Shown piece after piece: positions 39,997-49,497 of a stretch of 64,000 nt of DNA (the first letter of the stretch is position 1; each line of letters begins with the position of its first letter). The notes beneath the pieces were generated by a model. The model had not been told where the DNA came from. It worked only from the letters and a program-made list of their open reading frames with translations, and ran no database searches. The position numbers were made by a program, and so were the translations under genes. This DNA is from Thauera sp. JM12B12 (GTDB taxonomy: Bacteria > Pseudomonadota > Gammaproteobacteria > Burkholderiales > Rhodocyclaceae): positions 992,001-1,056,000 of the forward strand of contig NZ_CP154859.1 of NCBI RefSeq assembly GCF_039614725.1, in the 5' to 3' direction.

Positions 39997-41076
39997 TTAC
40001 TCGGTCCGGTTGGTGCCGGTGCCGCCGAGGGCGGCGCCGATGGTGCGCGACAGCAGGCGCAACTCGGCGCGCAGGTCCTCGGAGAACTGCGCGCCCTGGG
40101 CCGGCTGCTGCGCGAGCTGGCGGATGAGGCCGCGCAGGTCGTCCTGCGTCGCCGACAGCGCCGAGAGATCACGCGATTCGCGGGTGATGAGGTCGGCGAG
40201 GCGGGTGAGCTGGTTGTTGAGTTCGCCGAGGTGCTCGGCGGTGGCGCGACGCTCGCGCTCGGACTCGACCGCGGAGCGCTGCATGCGCTCCATGCTCTCG
40301 GCAGTCTGTTCCAGCAGGGCCTGCACGTAGGCCGGGACGTTGCCCTCGGCCTCCATGCCGACGCCCGAAGGCAGCTTGGTCATGTGCGACAGCCATTCCT
40401 CGAGCTCGTTGTAGAAGCGGTTCTGCGCATGGCCCGACTGCAGGTCGAGAAAGCCGACGATGAGCGAGCCGGCAAGGCCGAACAGCGAGGTCGAGAAGCT
40501 GGTCGCCATCCCGCCCAGGGGGGCGTCGAGCTTGGTCTTCAGCGCCTCGAACATCGCCACCGGGTCGGTGCCCACGCTCATGTTGCCGATGATCTCGCCG
40601 ATCGAGCGGATGGTGGTGAGCAGGCCCCAGAAGGTCCCGAGCAGGCCGAGGAAGATGAGCAGCCCGATCAGGTAGCGCGAAAGGTCGCGCTGCTCCTCGA
40701 GGCGGATCTGCACGCTGTCGAGGATCGATCGGGTCGAGGTCGGCGAGAGATGGAACTGGCCGCGCTTGCGGCTCGACAGCAAGCGCGCCATCGGCGCGAG
40801 CAGCACCGGGCGCAGGCCGCCCTGCAGCGCATCCGCGTCGGTGCTGCGGAAATCCTCGATCCACAGCACTTCGCGCTGCAGGCGCCAGACCTGACGCAGG
40901 TTGACCACGATGCCCACCGCGAGCACGAACAGGATGACGCCATTGAAGGCGGCGTTGGCGATGAAGGCGTGCTTGAGCTGGGGGACGAGGGCGGCGGCAA
41001 GTACGGCCACGAGGGCCAGAAAGACTGCCATCCAGGTGGTGACGTGGACGGGTTTGGTGAATTCCTTGCGTTCCAT
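39997..41076 (-). CDS. MotA/TolQ/ExbB-like proton-channel family protein
   Basis: A 359-residue membrane protein. Two N-terminal membrane helices (about residues 14-33 and 41-60) precede a cytoplasmic stretch, then two more helices (about 135-160: LIGLLIFLGLLGTFWGLL; and 190-215: GMATSFSTSLFGLAGSLIVGFLDL) that match the MotA/ExbB core with its conserved GLLGTFWGLL and TSLFGLAGSL signatures. A long C-terminal coiled coil (residues 235-340) has no counterpart in MotA or TolQ. It pairs with the OmpA-like gene just downstream. Such pairs occur near no known motor genes here; no Zorya partner (helicase or nuclease) is seen. Confidence 0.85.
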   Translation of the reverse strand: MERKEFTKPVHVTTWMAVFLALVAVLAAALVPQLKHAFIANAAFNGVILFVLAVGIVVNLRQVWRLQREVLWIEDFRSTDADALQGGLRPVLLAPMARLLSSRKRGQFHLSPTSTRSILDSVQIRLEEQRDLSRYLIGLLIFLGLLGTFWGLLTTIRSIGEIIGNMSVGTDPVAMFEALKTKLDAPLGGMATSFSTSLFGLAGSLIVGFLDLQSGHAQNRFYNELEEWLSHMTKLPSGVGMEAEGNVPAYVQALLEQTAESMERMQRSAVESERERRATAEHLGELNNQLTRLADLITRESRDLSALSATQDDLRGLIRQLAQQPAQGAQFSEDLRAELRLLSRTIGAALGGTGTNRTE

Positions 41077-41282
41077 CGTTGGCGTTTCCCCGTGTGCGTG
41101 ACGTCTCGCCCTGCCCCATTCCGGGCGCTTGCAAGGCCGGCAGTCTAGCGCGAATCCGGCAGAATCCCGAAGAAATCGCGCGCCGCATGATGTGGATCAT
41201 GGCGGGGCGTCGCGCACGCAGGATGATTGGCAGCAATCGTGTTTCCGAAGCCCGAAGACGCATCATTCAACACAAACAACAA

Positions 41283-42554
41283 ATGCAGAGTGCGTTTCTT
41301 ACGATGAGCGGATCTTTTGCGGTGCGGGCGGCGCTGGCCGCTGTGATCGGCCTCGCGGGCACATGCGCGCAGGCAGGCGGGGCCGGAGACCAGGGTCCGG
41401 TACCCTGGTCCTTCAGTGGTTTCGGCACGCTCGGCGCCGCGTACCACGACGAGCCCGACACGCGCTTCCGACGCAGCATCGACCAGCGCGGCGGCGCGCG
41501 CGCCGGCCACCTCGAGGTGCGCAGCGACAGCCTGCTCGGCGTGCAGGTCAATGCGGCGCTCGACCCACGCTGGTCGTTGATGGCGCAGGCGGTCGCCCGC
41601 CAGGGAGTCGATCGTCGCTGGACGCCCCAGCTCACCTGGGGCTTCATCAAGTATGCGCCCAGCGACGCGGCCGAATTCCGGCTCGGCCGCATGGCGGTGG
41701 ACATCTACCTCGACGGCGATTCGCGTCATGTCGGCTACATCTACACGACGGTGCGCCCGTATGCGGATGTCTATGGTCGGCTGACGCTGGACACCTTCGA
41801 CGGTGCGGACGCCAGCTTCCAGAGGATGCTCGGGCCCGGGCAGCTGCGGTTCAAGGTCTTCGGCGGACGCACGCGGGGGGACATCTACCTGAACGGGCTG
41901 GTCTATTCCCTCGAGCGTGGGCGCACATTCGGCGCCACGCTGGACTGGGTTGGTCCGGAGCTGAGCCTGAAGCTGTCGTGGGGCAGCATGATGACGACGC
42001 GCGACAGGCAGAACGAGGCCGTCGCCGCAGGTCTGCGCGGGGCCGCCGGTTTGTCGAGCGATGCCGCAGCGCGGCTGGCCGAGATCACCTCCACGGCCCG
42101 TACGTCCTACCTCGGGCTGGGTGTCGGCTGGGAGCGCGGCCCCATGTCGCTGCAGCTGGTGGGCACCGACATGAAGGTCACCGTCTATCCGGGCTTCGAG
42201 GGTTGGGGGCTGGGAGCGACTGCGGCGTACCGCGTCGGTGACTGGAAACCCTTCCTGACCTACTCTCGCAGCATCATCGATCCGGTGCCGCGCCGCCTCG
42301 AACTGCCGGCGGGCGGGGGGAGTGCGATCGATGCGTTGCGCGCCGGCTGGGAGAACCTGAACGCCTTCGTCCGCCACGACCAGCACACCGCCGGCATCGG
42401 CGTACGCTATGACCTGAGCGCCAACGCCGCACTCAAGCTGCAACTCGACCGCGTCGATGCCAAGCGCTCGTCCTCCTTGCTCGACGACGCGGGGAACCGC
42501 ACCGGTGCGCGCAGGTTCATGCTGTTCTCGGCGTCGCTGGATTTCGTGTTCTGA
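41283..42554 (+). CDS. Predicted outer-membrane beta-barrel (porin-like)
   Basis: A 423-residue secreted protein with an N-terminal signal peptide (cleavage likely after GTCAQA). The mature part is rich in alternating aromatic/polar strands (WSFSGFGTLGAAYHD; TAAYRVGDWKPFLTYSRSI; AALKLQLDRVDAK) and ends in FSASLDFVF, a C-terminal aromatic as required for outer-membrane insertion. No specific family is recognised with confidence; it resembles porin-like proteins found in operon with small PstS-like proteins. ATG 41283 is used; ATG 41304 is possible and neither has a good ribosome site. The gene after it starts 7 bases beyond its stop. Confidence 0.7.
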   Translation: MQSAFLTMSGSFAVRAALAAVIGLAGTCAQAGGAGDQGPVPWSFSGFGTLGAAYHDEPDTRFRRSIDQRGGARAGHLEVRSDSLLGVQVNAALDPRWSLMAQAVARQGVDRRWTPQLTWGFIKYAPSDAAEFRLGRMAVDIYLDGDSRHVGYIYTTVRPYADVYGRLTLDTFDGADASFQRMLGPGQLRFKVFGGRTRGDIYLNGLVYSLERGRTFGATLDWVGPELSLKLSWGSMMTTRDRQNEAVAAGLRGAAGLSSDAAARLAEITSTARTSYLGLGVGWERGPMSLQLVGTDMKVTVYPGFEGWGLGATAAYRVGDWKPFLTYSRSIIDPVPRRLELPAGGGSAIDALRAGWENLNAFVRHDQHTAGIGVRYDLSANAALKLQLDRVDAKRSSSLLDDAGNRTGARRFMLFSASLDFVF

Positions 42555-42561
42555 GGGGATC

Positions 42562-42999
42562 ATGCGGAAATCCATGATCCTGACGGCGATCTCGGCGTGC
42601 CTTGGCCTCCTCGGCGTGCTCGTGGGAGCGTCGGCGCACGCCGGCGGCATCGTCGTCGTCGCGCATGCCGACAGCGCGATCGGAACGCTGAGTCGCGAGC
42701 AGGTGACGCACATCTTTCTCGGTCGCATGAAGCGGCTGCCCAATGGCGTGCCGGTGACGGCCGTCGAGGTCGAGGCCCTGCGGGAGCGTTTCTACAAGCG
42801 CCTGATCGGCCGTGACATGGCCGAGATCAACGCCTACTGGGCGCGTCTGCGGTTCTCCGGGCGCACGCAGCCGCCCCAGCGCCTGGAATCGAGCGAGGCG
42901 GCACTCGCGGCCGTGCTCGCCGATCGCAACGCGGTTGCCCACCTGGAGTCCGATGCGCTCGATCCACGCGTGAAGATCGTGTTGCGCCTGGACCCATAG
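42562..42999 (+). CDS. Small PstS-like periplasmic protein
   Basis: A 145-residue protein with a signal peptide (cleavage after ASAHA). The mature part begins VVVAHADSAIGTLSREQVTHIFLGRMKRLPNG, the pattern of single-domain phosphate-binding-like proteins, in which 'IF-G-...WPDG' matches PstS. At about 125 mature residues it has only one lobe of a full binding protein, so it is unlikely to be a complete phosphate receptor. It is translated with the barrel gene (7-bp gap). Similar pairs elsewhere are often near diguanylate cyclases; none follows here. Function unknown. Confidence 0.7.
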   Translation: MRKSMILTAISACLGLLGVLVGASAHAGGIVVVAHADSAIGTLSREQVTHIFLGRMKRLPNGVPVTAVEVEALRERFYKRLIGRDMAEINAYWARLRFSGRTQPPQRLESSEAALAAVLADRNAVAHLESDALDPRVKIVLRLDP

Positions 43000-43194
43000 G
43001 GCGTAAGGTCCCGCGCCGGGGCGTACCGCTGCAACAATTCAGTACATTCCGCAAACAGTTGCGCAAAAGTGGCTTGCCACACTCCAGCCTGAACTGGATC
43101 GGACGCGTGAGTGCGTCCCGCCAGGGCCTTCCAACAGAACACCAAGGGCCCGGGTGTCGAGACAGACAGGACAAGACCAAAGGAGGAGTGTGGC

Positions 43195-45180
43195 ATGGAC
43201 ACACGCACGAGCGCGTCCGACCACGGGCAGGCCGAGGCAGTGCTGGATACCTTCCCGCGCTACCTGATGCACCACGCCAGGGTGCGTCCGCAGCAGCCGG
43301 CGATGCGCGAGAAGGAATACGGCATCTGGCAGACCTACACCTGGGCGCAGGTGGCAGAGAACGTGCGCGCGATCGCCTGCGGGCTGGCGCAGCTCGGATT
43401 CAAGCGCGGCGATCGTCTCGCCGTTGTCGGCGACAACCGGCCCCGGCTGTACTGGTCGGTGGCGGCCTGCCAGTGCCTGGGCGGCATCCCGGTGATGATG
43501 TACCAGGACGCGGTGGCACAGGAGATGGTCTATGTGCTCCAGGACGCCGAGATCAAGTTCGCGATCGTCGAGGACCAGGAGCAGGTCGACAAGATGCTCG
43601 AGATCGTCGGCGAGGCGCCTGCGCTCGAGCACGTCATCTACGACGACCCGCGCGGCATGCGCCATTACACCCAGACCCTGCTGATGGGGCTGGACGAACT
43701 GCAGGAGATGGGGCGGATCCACGACCGCAACCAGTCCGACTTCCTCGCCGGGGAGATCGACAAGGGTGCCTCCGACGACATCTCGATCATGCTGTATACC
43801 TCGGGCACCACCGGCAAGCCCAAGGGCGTGTGCCAGACCCACGGCGCCTTCATCGCCGCGGCGCGCGGCGGCATGCAGTTCGACCGGCTCACCGACAAGG
43901 AGGACATCCTGTCCTACCTGCCGATGGCCTGGGTGGGTGATCACCTGTTCTCCTTTGCTCAGGCGATGGTCGCCGGCTTCACGATCAACTGCCCCGAGTC
44001 GGGCGAGACCGTGATGACCGACCTGCGCGAGATCGGGCCGACCTACTACTTTGCGCCGCCGCGCGTGTTCGAGAACCTGCTCACCCAGGTGATGATCCGC
44101 ATGGAGGACGCCGGAAGCATCAAGCGCAAGCTCTTCCATCACTTCATGGATGTGGCCCGCCGGTGCGGCGCGGACATCCTCGACGGCAAGCCGGTGTCGG
44201 GCGGCGATCGTTTCCAGTACTGGCTGGGCAACCTGCTGGTGTATGGCCCGCTGAAGAACGTGCTCGGCATGAGCCGCATCCGCGTCGCCTACACCGCCGG
44301 CGCGGCGATCGGCCCCGATCTGTTCCGCTTCTATCGCTCGATCGGCATCAACCTCAAGCAGCTCTATGGTCAGACCGAGACCTGCGCCTATGTCTGCCTG
44401 CAGCCGGACGGCGAGATCAAGCTCGACTCGGTCGGCAAGCCGGCGCCCTTCGTCGAGGTCAAGCTCGCCGAGAACGGCGAGATCCTGGTCAAGGGGCCGA
44501 TGCTGCTCAAGGCCTACTACAAGCGCCCGGACGCCACCGCCGAGTCGATCAACGCCGAAGGTTACTTCATGACCGGCGACGCAGGCTTCTTCGACGAGGA
44601 CGGCCACCTCAAGATCATCGACCGCGCCAAGGACGTCGGGAAGATGTCCGACGGCACGATGTTCGCGCCCAACTACATCGAGAACAAGCTCAAGTTCTTC
44701 CAGCACGTGAAGGAGGCGGTGACCTTCGGCAACGGCAAGGACTTCGTCACCGCCTTCATCAACATCGATCTCGAAGCGGTCGGCAACTGGGCCGAAAAGA
44801 AGGGCATGGCCTATTCCGGCTACGCCGACCTCGCCCAGCAGTCGGCAGTGTATGAGCTGATCCGCGACTGCGTGGAGAAGGTCAACGTCGATCTCGCCGC
44901 CGACCCCAACATGAGCGGCTCGCAGATCAAGCGCTTCCTGATCCTGCACAAGGAACTCGATGCCGACGATGGCGAGCTGACCCGCACGCGCAAGGTGCGG
45001 CGCAACTTCATCGCCGAGAAGTACGGCACGCTGATCGACGCCATGTTCGAAGGCCGCAAGACCCAGTTCATCGAGACCCAGGTCAAGTACGAGGACGGCC
45101 GCACCGGCAAGGTCTCCGCCGACCTGCGCATCGAGGAAGTGAAGACCTTTGCGCCGCAGGCTGGCAAGCGCGCGGCCTGA
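43195..45180 (+). CDS. AMP-forming acyl-CoA synthetase (long-chain-type)
   Basis: A 661-residue ANL-family ligase that activates a carboxylic acid with ATP and CoA. The phosphate loop LYTSGTTGKPKG (about residue 204), an LYGQTETCAYV segment and the YFMTGDAGFFDEDGHLKIIDRAKDVGK hinge are all present. ATG 43195 is set by an aggaggag site. The 196-bp gap before it carries no clear motif. It heads a run of same-strand genes with a Liv-type transporter, so its substrate is presumably what that transporter imports; fatty, dicarboxylic or aromatic acids are all plausible. Specificity cannot be read from the sequence. Confidence 0.9.
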   Translation: MDTRTSASDHGQAEAVLDTFPRYLMHHARVRPQQPAMREKEYGIWQTYTWAQVAENVRAIACGLAQLGFKRGDRLAVVGDNRPRLYWSVAACQCLGGIPVMMYQDAVAQEMVYVLQDAEIKFAIVEDQEQVDKMLEIVGEAPALEHVIYDDPRGMRHYTQTLLMGLDELQEMGRIHDRNQSDFLAGEIDKGASDDISIMLYTSGTTGKPKGVCQTHGAFIAAARGGMQFDRLTDKEDILSYLPMAWVGDHLFSFAQAMVAGFTINCPESGETVMTDLREIGPTYYFAPPRVFENLLTQVMIRMEDAGSIKRKLFHHFMDVARRCGADILDGKPVSGGDRFQYWLGNLLVYGPLKNVLGMSRIRVAYTAGAAIGPDLFRFYRSIGINLKQLYGQTETCAYVCLQPDGEIKLDSVGKPAPFVEVKLAENGEILVKGPMLLKAYYKRPDATAESINAEGYFMTGDAGFFDEDGHLKIIDRAKDVGKMSDGTMFAPNYIENKLKFFQHVKEAVTFGNGKDFVTAFINIDLEAVGNWAEKKGMAYSGYADLAQQSAVYELIRDCVEKVNVDLAADPNMSGSQIKRFLILHKELDADDGELTRTRKVRRNFIAEKYGTLIDAMFEGRKTQFIETQVKYEDGRTGKVSADLRIEEVKTFAPQAGKRAA

Positions 45181-45191
45181 GGAGACGAGGC

Positions 45192-46016
45192 ATGAAGATG
45201 ACCGACATGAATACTTCGCCCGCTGGGGCGCAGGCGGGCCGCCGCTTCGGCGACGTGATCCTCGACCTGCAGAACATCTCGCTGCGTTTCGGGGGCGTGA
45301 AGGCGCTGACCGACATCAGCTTCAACATCCGCGAGCACGAGGTGCGCGCGATCATCGGCCCCAACGGCGCGGGCAAGAGCTCGATGCTCAACGTGATCAA
45401 CGGCGTGTATCACCCGCAGGAAGGCCGGATCATGTTCCGCGGCGAGGAGCGCAAGAAGATGGAGCCGCACATGGCGGCCCAGCAGGGCATCGCGCGCACC
45501 TTCCAGAACATCGCGCTGTTCAAGGGCATGAGCGTGCTCGACAACATCATGACCGGGCGCAACCTGAAGATGAAGGCGAACATCTTCCAGCAGGCGCTGT
45601 GGCTGGGTCCGGCGCTGCGCGAGGAGATCGCCCACCGCGAGAAGGTCGAGGAGATCATCGACTTCCTCGAGATCCAGCACATCCGCAAGACCCCGGTGGG
45701 CGCGCTGCCCTACGGCCTGCAGAAGCGCGTCGACCTTGGCCGCGCGCTGGCGATGGAGCCGCAGATCCTGCTCCTCGACGAGCCGATGGCGGGCATGAAC
45801 GTGGAGGAGAAGCAGGACATGTGCCGCTTCATCCTCGATATCAGCGACCAGTTCGGCACCACGATCGTGCTGATCGAGCATGACATGGGCGTGGTCATGG
45901 ACATCTCCGACCGCGTCGTCGTGCTCGATTACGGCAAGAAGATCGGCGATGGCACGCCGGACGAAGTGCGCAACAACCAGGACGTCATCAACGCCTACCT
46001 GGGCAGCGGTCACTGA
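45192..46016 (+). CDS. Branched-chain-type ABC transporter ATPase (LivG-like)
   Basis: A 274-residue ATPase of the Liv/HAAT family. Walker A is GPNGAGKSS (about residue 54). The signature LPYGLQKRVDLGRAL, Walker B ILLLDEPMAG and switch His in IEHDMGVVMDISDRV are all intact, with the C-terminal extension (YGKKIGDGTPDEVRNNQDVI...YLG) typical of LivG. It follows the ligase by 11 bp with a ggagacgagg site. It partners the LivF-like ATPase further on. Confidence 0.93.
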   Translation: MKMTDMNTSPAGAQAGRRFGDVILDLQNISLRFGGVKALTDISFNIREHEVRAIIGPNGAGKSSMLNVINGVYHPQEGRIMFRGEERKKMEPHMAAQQGIARTFQNIALFKGMSVLDNIMTGRNLKMKANIFQQALWLGPALREEIAHREKVEEIIDFLEIQHIRKTPVGALPYGLQKRVDLGRALAMEPQILLLDEPMAGMNVEEKQDMCRFILDISDQFGTTIVLIEHDMGVVMDISDRVVVLDYGKKIGDGTPDEVRNNQDVINAYLGSGH

Positions 46017-46028
46017 GCGGAGCGGAAC

Positions 46029-46958
46029 ATGGGATTCTTTATCGAAACGATGTTGGGCGGGCTGATGACCGGCATGCTGTACTCGCTGGTGGCCCTGGGC
46101 TTCGTGCTCATCTTCAAGGCCTCGGGCGTGTTCAACTTCGCCCAGGGCGCGATGGTGCTGGTCGCCGCGCTCGCGATGGCGCGCTTTTCCGAATGGGCGA
46201 ACGCGGCGCTGGGCGGCGACAGCCTGTTCCTGGCCAACGTGATCGGCATCATCGGCGCCGGCGTGGTGATGTTCATCGTGGCATGGGGCGTGGAGCGCTT
46301 CGTGCTGCGCAAGCTGGTGAACCAGGAAGGCGCCACGCTGCTGATGGTGACCCTTGGCATCGCCTACGTGCTCGAGGGCCTCGGCCAGACCTTCTTCGGC
46401 AGCGAGATCTACTCGATCAACGTCGGCATGCCCAAGGACCCGGTGATCATGTTCGAGGGTCTGGTCGAAGGCGGCGTGATGATCAACAAGGAGGACTTCA
46501 TCGCCGCCGCGCTCGCCGCGGTGCTGGTGGGCGGCCTCACCATCTTCTTCCAGAAGACCGCGATCGGCCGCGCCCTACGTGCGGTGGCGGACGACCACCA
46601 GGCCGCGCAGTCGGTGGGCATCCCGCTCAACAAGACCTGGGTGATCGTGTGGTGCGTCGCCGGCCTGGTGGCGCTGGTGGCCGGCATCATCTGGGGGTCG
46701 AAGATGGGCGTGCAGTTCTCGCTCGTGACCGTGGCGCTGCGCGCGCTGCCGGTGGTGATCCTCGGCGGCCTGACCTCGGTGCCGGGCGCGATCGTCGGCG
46801 GATTGATCATCGGTGTCGGCGAGAAGCTCTCCGAGGTGTACCTCGGCCCCTTCGTCGGCGGCGGCATCGAGATCTGGTTCGCCTATGTGATGGCGCTGAT
46901 CGTGCTGCTGTTCCGGCCGCAGGGCCTGTTCGGCGAAAAGATCATCAACCGCGTCTGA
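46029..46958 (+). CDS. Branched-chain-type ABC permease (LivH-like)
   Basis: A 309-residue permease with about eight membrane segments, starting FIETMLGGLMTGMLYSLVALG, the standard LivH opening. It has the GRALRAVADDHQAAQSVGIPLNK cytoplasmic loop that contacts the ATPases and GGLTSVPGAIVGGLIIG. It lies 12 bp after the LivG-like gene. Confidence 0.93.
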   Translation: MGFFIETMLGGLMTGMLYSLVALGFVLIFKASGVFNFAQGAMVLVAALAMARFSEWANAALGGDSLFLANVIGIIGAGVVMFIVAWGVERFVLRKLVNQEGATLLMVTLGIAYVLEGLGQTFFGSEIYSINVGMPKDPVIMFEGLVEGGVMINKEDFIAAALAAVLVGGLTIFFQKTAIGRALRAVADDHQAAQSVGIPLNKTWVIVWCVAGLVALVAGIIWGSKMGVQFSLVTVALRALPVVILGGLTSVPGAIVGGLIIGVGEKLSEVYLGPFVGGGIEIWFAYVMALIVLLFRPQGLFGEKIINRV

Positions 46959-46973
46959 CCGGGAGACATAACA

Positions 46974-48050
46974 GTGTTCTATCGTGAAAACGGCCAGTTC
47001 AAGACGAGCTACGCGGCCGACCAGCAGATCTTCACCATTGCCCAGGACAAGTGGTTCGTCTACGGGTTGATCGCCTTCGCCGTGCTTGCCGTGCCGATGC
47101 TGGCCGACGAGTACATGTTCCGCGCCATCCTGATTCCGTTCCTGGTGCTGTCCCTGGCCGCACTCGGGGTAAATCTGCTGGTGGGCTATTGCGGGCAGAT
47201 CACGCTGGGGGCGGGCGCCTTCATGGCGATCGGGGCGTATGCGGCGTACAACTTCATGGTGCGCATCGACGGCATGCCGCTGATCCTGGCCATGCTCCTC
47301 GGCGGGGCCGCGGCGGCCGCCTTCGGCATCCTGTTCGGCATCCCCAGCCTGCGCGTGCGCGGCCTCTACCTTGCAGTGGCGACCTTGGCCGCGCAGTTCC
47401 TGTGCGACTGGGCTTTCCTGCGCATCGGCTGGTTCACCAACTACTCCTCGTCCGGCTCGGTGTCGGTGGCCAAGCTCGAGGTGCTCGGCTGGGTGATCGA
47501 CTCGCCGGTCGAGAAGTACCTGTTCTGCCTCGCCTTCGTGGTGGTGTTCGCGGTGATCGCCAAGAACCTGACGCGCGCCGCCATCGGCCGCCAGTGGATG
47601 GCGATCCGCGACATGGACGTGGCCGCCGAGGTGATCGGCATCCGCCCGATGTTCGCCAAGCTGTCGGCGTTCGCGGTGAGCTCCTTCTTCGTCGGCGTGG
47701 CCGGCGCGCTGTGGGGCTTCGTGTATCTGGGCTCGTGGGAGCCGGCGGCGTTCTCGGTCGATCGCTCCTTCCAGCTGCTGTTCATGGTCATCATCGGCGG
47801 CATGGGCTCGATCATGGGCAGCTTCTTCGGCGCCGCCTTCATCGTGATCCTGCCGATCTTCCTCAATCAGTTCCTGCCCTTCCTCGGCGGCCTGGTCGGG
47901 GTCTCCGTATCGACCGCCGGCGTGTCCCACGCCGAGTTCATCATCTTCGGTTCGCTGATCATCTTCTTCCTGATCGTCGAACCCCATGGCCTCGCCCGTC
48001 TGTGGTCGATCGCCAAGCAGAAACTGCGTCTGTGGCCGTTCCCGCACTGA
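46974..48050 (+). CDS. Branched-chain-type ABC permease (LivM-like)
   Basis: A 358-residue permease with about nine to ten membrane segments, with LGVNLLVGYCGQITLGAGAFM and GRQWMAIRDMDVAAEVIGI as LivM family marks. The start is a GTG (46974) preceded by gggagac; no in-frame ATG fits the family N-terminus. Confidence 0.92.
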   Translation: MFYRENGQFKTSYAADQQIFTIAQDKWFVYGLIAFAVLAVPMLADEYMFRAILIPFLVLSLAALGVNLLVGYCGQITLGAGAFMAIGAYAAYNFMVRIDGMPLILAMLLGGAAAAAFGILFGIPSLRVRGLYLAVATLAAQFLCDWAFLRIGWFTNYSSSGSVSVAKLEVLGWVIDSPVEKYLFCLAFVVVFAVIAKNLTRAAIGRQWMAIRDMDVAAEVIGIRPMFAKLSAFAVSSFFVGVAGALWGFVYLGSWEPAAFSVDRSFQLLFMVIIGGMGSIMGSFFGAAFIVILPIFLNQFLPFLGGLVGVSVSTAGVSHAEFIIFGSLIIFFLIVEPHGLARLWSIAKQKLRLWPFPH

Positions 48051-48100
48051 TGCAGCGCCGTCCCGCAGTGCCCATGATGATTATTACAAGGAGGAGACTC

Positions 48101-49432
48101 ATGAAATTCCGCACCCTGGCCCTTGCGGCCGCCATCGCCACGGTGGGCCTGTCGTCCGCCACCTTCTCCACTGCTGCCCAGGCCCAGGCGCAGGAGCAGT
48201 TCTTCCCGGTGCTGGTCTATCGCACCGGCGCCTACGCCGCCAACGGCAACCCGTGGGCAAACGGCTACGTCGATTACCTGAAGCTGGTCAATGCCCAGGG
48301 CGGCGTGAACGGCGTCAAGCTGTCGTTCGAGGAGTGCGAGTTCGGCTATGCGACCGACCGTGGCGTCGAGTGCTACGAGCGTCTCAAGGGCAAGGGCGCG
48401 ACCGTGTTCCAGCCGCTGTCCACCGGTGTGACCTTTGCGCTCACCGACAAGGCGCCGGTCGACAAGATCCCGCTCATCACCGCGGGCTATGGCCGCAGCG
48501 AGTCGCAGGACGGTTCCGTGTTCACCTGGAACTTCCCGCTGCTGGGCTCGTACTGGGTGGGCGCCGACGTCGCCATCCAGCACATTGCCAAGCAGATGGG
48601 CGGACTCGACAAGCTGAAGGGCAAGAAGATCGCGCTCGTGTATCACGACAGCCCCTTCGGCAAGGAGCCGATCCCGCTGCTGCAGGAGCGCGCCAAGATG
48701 CACGGCTTCGACCTCCAACTGCTGCCGGTGGCCCATCCCGGCGTCGAGCAGAAGGCGACCTGGCTGCAGATTCGTCGTGACCGTCCGGACCACGTGCTGC
48801 TGTGGGGCTGGGGCGTGATGAACTCGACCGCGATCAAGGAAGCCCAGGCAACCGGCTATCCGCGCGACAAGATGCTCGGCATCTGGTGGGCGGGTGCGGA
48901 GCCGGATGTCAAGGATGTCGGCGACGGAGCCAAGGGCTATAGCGCGCTCGCGCTGCAGCATGGCGCCGAGCCCAACAGCAAGGTCGTCAAGGACATCGTG
49001 GCGGCGCTGCACGACAAGGGCCAGGGCACCGGTCCGAAGGACGAGGTCGGCTCGGTGCTGTACATGCGCGGCCTGATCTCCGCCATGCTGGGCGTGGAAG
49101 GCGTGCGCCAGGCGCAGGAGCGCTACGGCAAGGGCAAGGTCATGACCGGCGAGCAGGTGCGCTGGGGCCTCGAGAACCTCAACCTCGACCAGGCCAAGCT
49201 CGATGCGATGGGCTTTGCCGGCGTGATGCGTCCGGTGCAGACCTCCTGCACCGACCACATGGGTTCGTCGTGGGTGCGCGTGCATTCCTGGGACGGCAGC
49301 AAGTGGGCGTTCAGCTCCGACTGGTACCAGGCCGACGACAAGGTCCTGCGTCCGATGGTGCTCGAGGCGGCGTCCAAGTACGCGGCCGAGAAGGGCATCC
49401 AGCGCCGTACCGCCGAGCAGTGCGCGCAGTAA
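48101..49432 (+). CDS. Periplasmic substrate-binding protein of the Liv-type transporter
   Basis: A 443-residue secreted binding protein with a signal peptide (cleavage near STAAQA/QA) and a Peripla_BP_6 fold, with YLKLVNAQGGVNGVKLSFEECEFGY near the start and KGKKIALVYHDSPFGKE in the middle. It is longer than LivJ/LivK (about 345-370), as are those for aromatic or dicarboxylic acids. ATG 48101 has an aaggaggag site. Several Cys (ECEFGYATDRGVECYE; TSCTDHMG; EQCAQ) could form disulphides. The ligand is unknown. Confidence 0.9.
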   Translation: MKFRTLALAAAIATVGLSSATFSTAAQAQAQEQFFPVLVYRTGAYAANGNPWANGYVDYLKLVNAQGGVNGVKLSFEECEFGYATDRGVECYERLKGKGATVFQPLSTGVTFALTDKAPVDKIPLITAGYGRSESQDGSVFTWNFPLLGSYWVGADVAIQHIAKQMGGLDKLKGKKIALVYHDSPFGKEPIPLLQERAKMHGFDLQLLPVAHPGVEQKATWLQIRRDRPDHVLLWGWGVMNSTAIKEAQATGYPRDKMLGIWWAGAEPDVKDVGDGAKGYSALALQHGAEPNSKVVKDIVAALHDKGQGTGPKDEVGSVLYMRGLISAMLGVEGVRQAQERYGKGKVMTGEQVRWGLENLNLDQAKLDAMGFAGVMRPVQTSCTDHMGSSWVRVHSWDGSKWAFSSDWYQADDKVLRPMVLEAASKYAAEKGIQRRTAEQCAQ

Positions 49433-49453
49433 GTCGACACTGAGTTGAAACGC

Positions 49454-49479
49454 GCCTCCGCGCCACGCGGTGCGGAGGC
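49454..49479 (+). other. Hairpin between binding-protein and LivF-like genes
   Basis: gcctccgc and gcggaggc (49454-49461, 49472-49479) form an 8-bp stem followed by tcttt. Such structures after binding-protein genes often reduce downstream expression and protect the upstream message. Confidence 0.55.
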
Positions 49480-49497
49480 TCTTTCCTGGAATCGAAC

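Noticed and set aside
39997..41076. Zorya defence system (ZorA/ZorB)
   Set aside because: Only MotA-like and OmpA-like genes are present; no helicase, nuclease or ZorC-like gene lies on either side.
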